Part shown: one piece after another, positions 48,701 through 60,700 of the stretch
How positions within the stretch are numbered: the first letter of the stretch is position 1
Layout: each line of letters opens with the position of its first letter
Assembly (NCBI GenBank): GCA_029237695.1
Contig: CM055279.1
Span: 25,051,919 to 25,115,918 of the forward strand
Source of the DNA: Conchocele bisecta
Taxonomy: Eukaryota; Mollusca; Bivalvia; Lucinida; Thyasiridae
Length of the DNA: 64,000 nucleotides
Direction: 5' to 3'
Notes under the pieces: generated by a model
Database searches by the model: none
The model's input: the letters and a program-made list of their open reading frames with translations, nothing else
Told to the model about the DNA's origin: nothing
Position numbers and translations under genes: made by a program

Positions 48701-51700
48701 ACTCCCTGGACCACCAAATGCAGCTCATGAAGACGCGTTTGCTGCGCCATGTTTCATCAAAATCCGTTACATATTAAGGAAAATATCAAATAAAACTTTC
48801 AAGATTTCAACACTTTCACCCACTGTTGTTGTTGTTGTTATAACCACCTGATCATGCACATTGTATCTTATCTATATACGATATATATTGCAGATGACAT
48901 TTTCGGAGAAGAATGCATTTTGGATAAGAAGCCAAGTATGTGTACAATAGCCACCGCCACGGCCGTCACATTATTCAAACTACACAAGTACGTACAATGT
49001 GGCCTGTCCGTTTGATCTTTGCAGTGTATATTGCACCTACATACGTACACATTTACGATGGCTGATACAAAATGCTATATGAGGAATATATAATGCTTCA
49101 TCCAGCCTGTTTTAGCATGGATCCGCGCCATGCCCTATTTTGACGGCGCCGTGCTCGATTTTCGTTGCGCCTTCGCGGGATTTGATATGGTCCTGCATTT
49201 TAAAAAAAAACAACGAACACCTCGAGACGATCACAAAATGACAACGAAAATATTCAGGACTTAACACAACGCGAATAAATAAGCGGACATATTTATACCC
49301 CAACCATACGAAGTATGTCGATGGGTAATACAAGTAATTATCGTTTTCGTATTTCTGTCCGGCGTCCGTCGGTTTGACCTGGTCGTCCGTAAGACTTTCT
49401 GTAACGTTTTCGGGTACCCATTATCTCTGCAACCGTAAGTCGGATTTGCTTTTTGAAACTTTATATACATTTACTTCTTTATCATCATCGATGTTTTCAT
49501 TTTATCCCGTCAACACAGTGCGTATGTGCCGTGAAACACGGTGCCATGAAACATGTTTGATATCCTGTCAATACGACCTAATCACTGCGTATGAATATGT
49601 GCGGTAACTGGGTGTATTTTTGCATTTTAGAGCCATTTGTAGGTGTTGACGGGATAAATAGAATAGTAGGTTAGTGCCGTGAATGGGAAAAAATATCTGG
49701 CGCGGCACGGAAACGGGATGTGCTCGGTAGAGCTCGCCCATCCCGTTTCCTGAGCCTTGCCAGATATTGTTTCCCATTCACGGCACTAACCTACTATTCT
49801 CTATATTCTGTGTATCTAACACTACACAGCGGTCTGTGTTATTCTTTAGACTTTAACCCACTTCAACCTAAGGACACAATGATTTTAGTTGAAAAAATAT
49901 CAAGAAAGTGTTTATTACTCCATATAGGTATATGTTGTTACCACTCATTTTAACTAACCTACCATTCTCCATCTATACCCCACCCATGCGGCGTTCATGC
50001 CCAATGTAAAGATTAAATCATTTAGAAACTATTTGTTGGTTGGACCAGGTGGCAATCGGGTATCCGTGAGCCCCTTCTCACTTGCCATTAAACACATTAA
50101 ATCTAAAAAATATTTAAAAGTCAGTACTTTTTCATCAATAACAAAAAAGTCACCCTCCCCAGAAAATTTTATTTGATGAAATTCCATCAAATATTTTTGA
50201 AAAATAATCTTTTTTGGGGAGGGTGACTTTTTTGTTATTGATAAAAGAGTACTTACTTTTAAATATTTTTTAGATTTAATGTGTTTAATAGCCAAAAGTT
50301 CGTCGGCAGCAAAACGTGGAAGAGACATTAGTTGGTCATGCTGACATATTCACCACATCTGTCCTACAGGTCAGCCTTCCAGATGGTCAACAGAGATCGT
50401 CTGGCCAAGTTCGTCGATGAAGACCGACACGAGGTTCCCACGGACGACGAACTGCGGGACCTAGGCTACAAAGACAAGATGTGGTCCCGATATAAACATA
50501 GCGAGATTAAAAATTTCCTCAAGGAGGCGGGTAAACTGCGGTACCTCAAGCGGCCACAGAGCGCGCCCGTACAGGAGCGGCCGCCGACCAAACAGTTAGT
50601 ATTTATATTATCCAACTCCCCATATAAGTTGATATTCCATCGTTTTACTAATTCCCTGGGGTTTGACGTGTCCAGGCAATAGTTTCGCATGCCCGGTCAA
50701 TAGTTCAGCGTGACCGGTCAATAGTTCCGCGTGACCGGTAAATAGTTCCGCGTGCCCGGTCAATAGTCAAAACTATTTCACCCCTGAACATTTTCATCGA
50801 ATATTACGTAATAAAATCCAACGTAATTTTGATCGGCCAGTCGACGCCACGTCCCACGCCACATTTACGTTAATTTTGTTTAATTGTGTCTAATATAATA
50901 AACACCGTAAACCAATATAGGAATGAATGGTCTTTTTTTGGAATTTATCGGGGTATAAACTTGGAAAAGTCGCGAGAATACTGGACGAGGCCTTCCGGCC
51001 TTCATCCAGTATTCCCGCGACTTTTCCAACTTTATATCTCCGATAAATTCCAAAAAAAGGCCATTCATTTCTTATAATTCCAGCATTTGAAATAAATTCA
51101 TCAAGAAAATGTGTTTATTTTGACAGACGGCAGCCATTTGTTTACATTGACAGCACTGACAGCGCACCTGTAGAAAGTAGTTCGGCGTGGGAGTTTTCTG
51201 GGATATAAATTTTGGACAGAGACTTGCTACGGGTCAATCAAATGCTAGGGAATTGTGTAAATATTTTTGTGCTGGAATTATTATACAATTATTTCATGGT
51301 CATTCGGGGAACAGTCAAAACTATTACCCCGATGTGTTGTGGACCACCCGAGGTATTATTTCCCGAGGCTTTATTTATCAGGTAACTTTTTATGCTCGAA
51401 AAATGCCACAGATGACGTCGTTATCTATGGACAGAACGCGAACTGTTTACGTTGCGTCATTACACTGACGTCATTCGGTAACGTCACGTGACGCCATCCG
51501 AGCAATGGAACGTCACTTTTCACTTCGTTGTAAACCTGAATGTTTTTATCAGGTGAATGCCTGATACAACAATATGGTATCAGTCAGTACGTATTCGGTC
51601 AATACAGGGCAGGTTACCTGATAAATGTATATATATTAAGTGATGTTTGTTATTTTCACAGACAGCAATTTACAGAAAACCTATACCGGTTTATGCAGAA

Positions 51701-54700
51701 AGGCAGCCTTATGGAGCCTGTTAGAATACACAGTGCGGGGGCGCGGATGGGGCCGGGGCCAAGAAGACGAACCCCCGGGTCGAGACAGAGACCAATGACA
51801 GCATTAGCCCATAGTAGAATTATCGAGGAGAATGGAGAAGGGGAGAACGCACAGGAGCCACAGACACGTAAGTAAGACTGTGGCCACATACTTGGTGTTA
51901 GAACGAAATAATATATACAATTATGTTCTTTATTTATTAACCCTTTGAACCCGAAATGGTTAATATTAACGTCTAATCTAATGTTGATCTAACTTGAAAA
52001 ATGCCCTGATTTAAGTGATCATACTTGTGAGATTTCAAGATTGATAACCTATATTTAGACTAGTATAATACATCATATTTTATCTTCACTCCCTTTGGGC
52101 ATACCATATTTTACATTTATCCCGTCAACACAGCGAGTATGTGCCGTGAAACACGGTGCCGTGAATACTATCCAGTCAATACTATTTTTGCATTTTACAG
52201 TCGTTTGTAGGTGTTGACGGGATAAATAGAATAGTAGGTTAGTGCCGTGAATGGGAAAAAAATATCTGGCGCGGCACGGAAACGGGATGTGCTCGGCAGA
52301 GCCTCGCCCATCCCGTTTCCTGAGCCTTGCCAGATATTTTTCCCATTCACGGCACTAACCTACTATTATCTATATATTTTCCTTATTTCTGAACGAAAGT
52401 ATATGTTGTGACCACTCATTTGAACCGTCTCGGCGAGACGGTTCAAATGAATGGTCACAACATATACTTCTGATGAGAAATAAAGAAATTCTTGAGCCTT
52501 GCCGGATATTTTTTCCCATTCACGGCACTAACCTACTATTCTCTATATATGTTGTTTTTGCTTGTGTATATGATATGCACCAGAATAACCCATATTTACC
52601 GGAGCCATATAATTTAATATACACTTCGGCAATCTCCGGCGGTGGTTTTCCAGGTTTTTCCAGGTTTTCCAGGTTATAATAGGCTTAAACGTGTGATTGT
52701 GCATATAAGAATATGTTTATTTATAGATTATATAATAATTCCTCATATTTAATTTTAATTATTGTACAGCCGCAGATCTGGCCACGGCCCCCCTGACCCC
52801 GTTAACCCTTGACCCCGGTCAGGAACAGACGGACTGGATGACCTCGGGAGAGGACAAACCGCCACACGCACCCCGGAACAGACGGACATCCCGGACACTC
52901 ATGACCCCGGAGAAAGCGCGGCAAATCGAACAGCAATACATAAAGGTACGATATGACATATAACATATATACAATAGTTATATATACAGTATGCTATATT
53001 GACGTAATACCATAGTTATCATGATGTAATACATGTGGTAATGTATAGACATTTTTAATTTGAGCATACATGCCGTACGTTCGGTACTTAGATAACCGGT
53101 TCCATTAAAACAGATGATTTACGCATACATCTTCCGGGGCCGCAGTACACATTTCTTGATACACATGATACAGGTGCCCCAACCTCCGTATCAATTTCAA
53201 TACGTCAGTACGACCGTTGTGAACTGGTCAACAGCCTTGGTCAAACAGCAAGCGCTGCACGTTCGAACACGGCTGTGAGCGGTGTTAAACAACGGCAGTC
53301 CTGTAACGATATAATTTTATCCTGATCATAATTTAAAGCTTTTAGCAAACCTTAGCACATGTATAGACCTTCATGATTCTTCCACTGTTAGGAAACCTGA
53401 TTAAGCTTGTTTTATTAAATGTCAATTACGACAAAAATATTGATATCTGCGAATAGCATATAGAGAATAGTAGGTGACTGCCGTGAATGGGAAACATATC
53501 AGGCAAGACTTAGGAAACGAGATGGGCGAGGCTCTGCCGAGCCAAGCCCGTTTCCGTGCCGCGCCTAATATGTTTTCCCATTCAGGGCACTAACCTACTA
53601 TTCTATTTATCCCGTCAACACTACAAATAGCTTTAAAATGCCAAACAAACAACAAATAACCCCAGGCGCATCTTCAGAATCGGAGAATCGTCTAGTATGA
53701 TAACCGCACATATTCATATGCAGTGATTAGGTTGTATTGACAGATATCTAAAATGTTTCACGGCACCGTGTTTCACGGCACATACGCACTGTGTTGAGGG
53801 GATAAACATTGCTTCTGGTAGTTGCGTTGTAGTATGCGAGTTGCGTGTAATTTTACATTTAAAGCATAAACTGCATTGTATAAAAGAGAACTGCCGCTTT
53901 GCATGCAGTACCAGACTATTAACTATCATACGTTTTAGTAATGCGAGTTATTTTAACACACATACACATTTCATATCCCATCCCTATTAACGTATTTCCG
54001 TGTAATTTCGTTGAAGAATCACTGAAATACATGTGTTACGTCTCATATTGCCAGAAAAGGGATGCTTCTGTTGAAATGAGTTCATATAAATTATATAAAG
54101 CCATGATTGTGTACATGTATACCATTGATTATAGCCATTACCTGTCGAATGAAGTATAATATTGCATTTATATGCTTGACTGAATTAACTTTATTCATAT
54201 TTGCCAATGCAATAACAGAGATTCCGACGAAAAATGCCGGCAGAAGTCTTGTCCAAGGTACATGCATGCGTGTTGAATGTTTGTTTGATTTTGTTGTAAT
54301 GCTTATATGAACGAGAAACCATACATTGTGTGACTAAATTCAAGTGGGAAATTTCTATGTTAGTATTTATACATCAATGTGTATATTGTCACCACTCATT
54401 TGAATCGCCTCAGCCAGGCGATTCAAATGACTGGTAACAACATATACTTTCGTGTAGAGATAAGTAAAATAGAATACAATACCTTTGGATTCATTTCTAC
54501 CAGTGAATCTGAAAATGCTTACGATGTGTTGTCTGCATACACACTGAATGTTCGTTTTCTGTGCTGTCGTGAACTAAATGTACTTCCATCGCACAGGTGA
54601 ACCAAGTTCACAGGTGAAGAAACTCGGGCCTGTGCCTGTGACCAAGTAAGTAATTTACTCGGTCCTATGTCCGATTCGGACATAGGACCGAGTAAATTAC

Positions 54701-57700
54701 TTACTTGGTCACAGGCCCGAGTTTCTTCACCTGTGAACCATTGCAGTGCAGTGGTAATTGTTAAAGATACGCACATGTACTCGCATTCTCAGCTATATTT
54801 ACATTTATAGCTACTTCATATAAACATGATAAAAGGTCAATGCTTTCTCGTTCATGAACCATTTGAGTGCATTGTCTCTAACTGTTGTTCGTGTTATTTT
54901 AACATCCCGTTTCTTATTTTGTTTCCATAACTGTTGATTTCAAATGTCTTTGACAATGTTAGTTCGCTAAAAATATTGAACATCTCGTATCTGTACACTG
55001 CATTACAGTTAATTATTGCCTCATATGCTTTTATTAGCCAGGTTTTTTGAAAAAAAATCCAGGCTATTGGTTTGGCGAAAGCCGGGCGGGCGGCGGGCGG
55101 CGTCCACAATCAATGTTAAGTTTTCGTGTTTAAGTCCATTTCTTTGGTACTGTACCACCTAGGACCACTAAACTTTCACAGCTTCATAATCAAGGGGTGC
55201 CCACCACATATCACTATCCAACATGTTACTTTTTTTTTAACTTGACCCATTTTTTCCGCTCAGTCGACTTAGCTATTTTCAATGTTAAGTTTGCGCGTTT
55301 ACAATGTTACGTTTTCGTGTTTAAGTCCATTTCTTTGGTACTGTACCACCTAGGACCACCAAATTTTCACAGCTTCATAACCAAGGGGTGCCTACCACAT
55401 ACAACTATCCAACATGTGACCATTTGTTTACCTTCACCTATTATTTCTACGTAATTGACTTAGCCATTTTCAACGTTAACTTTTTAACGTACGTCTGGTT
55501 AAAGTTTTTTGGTTAAAACTTTTTTGTTATACTATATCTCTGCAACTGCTTCGCCCATTACCTTGAAACTTGACATGGGTGTTTATCATCATCCATATTT
55601 TCATTCTACCCCCCAACCGTGCGGCCCCTGTGCCCAATGTCAAGGTCAAATTACTTTGAATTTTTTTGTTAAAGTTTTTTCGTGTACTATATCTCTGCAA
55701 CTGCTTCACCCAATATCTTGATACTTCACATGGGTGTTTATCATCATTGTCGCACCTGCTTGCGCAAAGCGCGATATTGTCGGCATTTTGGCATACGTCC
55801 GTCCGTTCGTCCGTGTGTCCGGTTAAAGTGTTTTGGTTAAAGTTTTTCCATCTACTATATCTATTTTTTTAGTGTCCATGCCTCGCCCCAAGGCGCGACA
55901 TACAGGCCACGGCCATCTAGTCTACAACAAGTGGGTATAATTATGTTATCCAAGTGTCTATGCTTGGAAAAAACCTGGCCTTCGTGGCTTTGCCTCGTTT
56001 CTTGTTGCAGCTTATCATGATATAAACATTATATACATGTATGTCATATATTTAGCTATGAACACCGAAGTGATTATAAAAAGCGTTTCGGTGACTTAAT
56101 TTTTTATAACATTTTGAGTATTGCTAGAGTGAATGGAAAACAACGCTTTCTAACACCGTCTTAAATGAAACTCCATTAAACAGGTTGCACTATCATGTCC
56201 AAGCATTCACTAAGTTAACACGATGCCAAATGTGGTATTTCGAGATTACCTGTGCATCATATAGCTTGTCACAAAGATTAATGTGTTGTATTTTGTATGT
56301 GGGTATACGTATGTGGGTATTACCCTTTCCGTTGATCTAGTGTATGATTAGTGTAATTCCTACCATGTACGTTAATAAAAGATTACACAGTGTGAAGTAA
56401 GACAATATTATAGGAATGAATGGCATCTTTGTGGAATTTATCGGGGTATAAATTTGGAAAAGTGGCGGGAATACTGGACGAAGGCCGGAAGGCCTCGTCC
56501 AGTATTCCCGCGACTTTTCCAAGTTTATATCCCCGATAAATTCAACAAAAAGGCCATTCATTCCTTATAATTCCAGCATTTGAAATAAATTCATCAAGAA
56601 GATGTGTTTATTTTCCGTTTTCTTAAAAAATATCTTAACTGCGCCTAACGGTTACGGAAAGTAGTTCGGCGTGGGAGTTTACTGGGATATAAATTTTGGA
56701 CAGAGACTTGCTACCGGCCAATCAAATGTTAGGGAATTGTGCAAATATGTTTGTGCTGGAATTATTGGATGTTAATGTAATTACGCTTTTATCAGAAAAA
56801 AAAACACTTGCTTTTAGTGTGCTTAACATTTAATAGATATTATTGTCCGAGCATGCTTCCATACTCGGTCATGTACATGTATTGTAGTGACATACAGAAG
56901 TTTCGCCGGACATCAATGCTATTTATCGACATGTTGTATGATGCTTAATGAATCAGTGCAACTACATCACTCATTAGTTTCGGCTTCAGGCCTTAATCAA
57001 TGAATTAGTTGACTACTATCAACTATGTGGCATCCATTTCAGATTTCTGTAAATATATTTTACAGAAGGGTTATTTGGTTAACTAAATGAATGCCACTAA
57101 GCGTTAATAGTCAACTACTGTCTGTTTAGCGAAAGCTGCCCAAATTGTACGGCCATATAAACAATGCAAAAACAATATTTTTTTCGATAATATTAAATTA
57201 TTGTGTGAAATTTGGTCAAATATTGATTTTATTGTGAAAAAAGATGTCCCCATGTTAAATCCCCATAGACATGTCCCCATGTTAAATCCCCATACACAAT
57301 TCCCTAACATTTGATTGGCCCGTAGCCCGTCTCCAAAATTTATATCCCAGTAAACTCCCACGCTACTACTTTCCGTAACCGTGATGCGCAGTTAAAATAA
57401 TTCTTAAGCAAACGGAAAATAAACACCTTTTATTGATGAATTTATTTCAAATGCTGGAATCATAAGGCCTTCGTCCAGTATTCCCGCGACTTTTCCAAGT
57501 TTATACCCCGGTAAATTCCACAAAAAGGCCATTCATTCCTATAATATTATTGTGGAAATAATGCATGTATATATGTATAAACAATTTGTCTAACATTCAT
57601 GATTTATCATGTAACCTGCCCTGCATTGACCGAATACGTACTAACTGATAACATATTGTTGTATCAGGGATTGACCTGATATCAACATCCGAGTTACAAC

Positions 57701-60700
57701 AAAGTGAAAACTGACGTTCCATTGGTCGGTTGACGTCACGTGACGTTACCGAATGACGTCAGTGTAATGACTCAACGTAAACAAGTCCGCGTTCTGTCCA
57801 TATAATACGACGTCATCTAATGTCATTTTCGAGCATAAAACGTTACCTGATAAATATAATACCAGGCTAGTGTATTTTGATATCAAGTTTATCAGGCTCG
57901 GCTCGGAAACGGTATGAATTCCTCGGCAAGCCTCGGAATTCCTACGCGTTTCCTAGCCTTGCCTGATAAACTTGATATCAAAAGACACTAGCCAGGTATT
58001 CTCTATATCGTTCGGCAAATATGTGAAAACATTGTTGATTGTGTGAATATATCGTAAACATGTATATTCTTATTTCTGAGTAATTATTTCATATATTGCA
58101 TTATTTTCAGCATGAAACATTTACAGGTTCTGTTACGCAGGTAAACAATATCACCAATTTTGGTGGCCATTTTAAAAGACGAGCACCATTTACAAGCAAC
58201 TACACATTCTAGATATAATGGGCCGGTCCATTACATTGTGGTGTACAATTATGTGGGTGTAGGCATACTTTTGATAACTTAATTAATAAATACAGTTTGT
58301 ATAACTTTGTATTATTTTTTTGAATTTTGAAATTCCGTTTTGAAACATATCATATTTCTGGTCGCTTATGGGTGTCTAATAGTTAACAAAATAGAGTTTT
58401 AGCTGTGTATTACGTCAATGCTTTTTCCATTCAGTCAACAAGTCTCAGTTACATTAGTTGAAAATTAACCCTTTCAACCCTAAGGAACTGGAATGGACTG
58501 TGATATGCTAATGTTCCGACCAATCCAATGGTCACAAAATGATTTTCAGATTCGTCCATTTATGAAAAGGGGGTGTTTTTGTTCTAAGAAATATGAAAAT
58601 TCCTTGCAAAAAATGCAGATCCTGATGAGACGGCTCGCTACGAGCCGGCTCATCTGGATCTGCACTGTTTGCATAAACCGCTATATCGGGCTTTCGGGTT
58701 CAAAGGGTTAATCCAACCATCACAGCAACCAGTAATTCAACATTAATTTGCAAATAATCGGGTGTTTAATAAACACCCATAAAGTTCAATTATGATCATT
58801 CGCAATAGATAAACAACACTCAATCTCAATATTGTTCGTGCATACGTCTTTTAAGATGGCCTCTAAATATAAGCAATACCTTGTCACTTTCTTGTGTGTG
58901 TCTCTCGTTTTAACTCGACGTCATTTTCTGTCTTTCATTTTACGTAGGCTACACATAGACTCTGAGCATTATGTTGTATGTGCAATCATAAAATGTATAT
59001 ATACACTTGAATGTATAAACATATATAGTATATGTAAGTAAAACGTTCACTGTGGCATCAATATCGAAATAGATATTGTACAACGATGTTATGTCTGTTT
59101 CCAATATGTTTTACATAAATATGTAATATTTAGTGGAAACTGACATTTTATTGTATTTTCATAATATGCATATGAATTCCATAGGTGCTATTTTAATGGT
59201 TATTTAAGGAATAAAACCATGGGCTGTTGCGTTTACCGGACGGCTCCTCGCCAACTTTAAACAGACCAAATGTATTGTGTAACCCAGTAAACTCAACGGA
59301 CCATGGTTTTATTACTTATATTTACACTGCATTTTCAAAAATGTAAATAACCACACATGGCGTTAAATTGATTAATAATCTTGTTTTACGTCATTTTGTC
59401 GCAATTCCTTGAATAGAGATGTTGCCTGTCAATAGCGTGCTGTTATTGACACCCTCGTGGAAATTAATGACGTCAAACGAACTTTAACCAATCAACAAAA
59501 TCGCGCGAGGTCACGTGCGTCTGATGTATTGTATTGGGATGTAAACGCAGTAAGTCGAATGGGCGTTTGCATTATGAAATTACAGAATATGTAAATACAA
59601 TTATTTATTATATTGTCAACCGGTGTATTTCTATGATCTTACTCATGATTGTACTCAGAAATGAGGGCGCGGGGTATTACAAGGTGCATGATCACGTGGT
59701 TACAACAACAACAACGTCGCCCACTCCAAAGTAAGTTTTATTTTATATTTTCCTTAATATACAACGGATTTTGATTAAATTTGGCGCAGCAAACGCGTCT
59801 TCATGAGCTGCATTTGGTGGTCTAGGGAGTTTGGCACAGACTTATGTCGTTTTTGCGAAGAATCGATTTCCGTGTCAGAGACACGGAAATCGTTTCTTCG
59901 CAAAAACGACAGAAGTTTGGGCGAAAATACAGAGACCACCAAATGCAGCTTAACAAGACGCGTTTGATGCGCCATATTTCATGAAAATCCGTTACGTAAT
60001 AAGGACACTATAAAATAATTCGTACTTTGAATCGGTACTTGTTGTTGTTGTTAGTACCACGTGATCATACACCTTGTATTAGGACATTATACAATTATCG
60101 TCTTTTTGGGAGGTCAATACGTGGTTTTATCGACCCGATAAACGTGATAGTGACGGAGGACGCACTCCGTGGTCGATATAGCTTTTATCGCGTCAATAAT
60201 ACCATTGACAGATATGACGACGCGATAATTGTTTTATTATCAATTGAGATATTCCCATATGTGTCCCGTTTTCAATAACACATGTATAACATAAATATCC
60301 ATTTACGCTGTGAACATTACGATTAATCTTGCTTTACGTCGTTTTGGCCTAATTCATAATCATCATGTTCAGCGACGTTGCTGGTGAAGAGCGTGATATG
60401 TTTAGCAACGTCATGGATTTTAATGACGTCAAAGAGTCTTAAGCCAATCCACAACGTCGCTCTGTATTCAGGTCAATATGACAGTTTGAATCAACTTTCT
60501 CAGGTCAATATGCATGTATATCGAATATCACATGACCAGTATCTGACCAATAGCAGACAAGGAAATTTCTCGATTGATAATAAAGATAGATATTTAGCTT
60601 CACGTGTCACCTCTGATCAGTCAATGTAGTACACTGAATCTGTTTCACGAATAATTGTTTCACGAAAGCTGCCCAAATTGTACAGCCGTATAAACAATTC

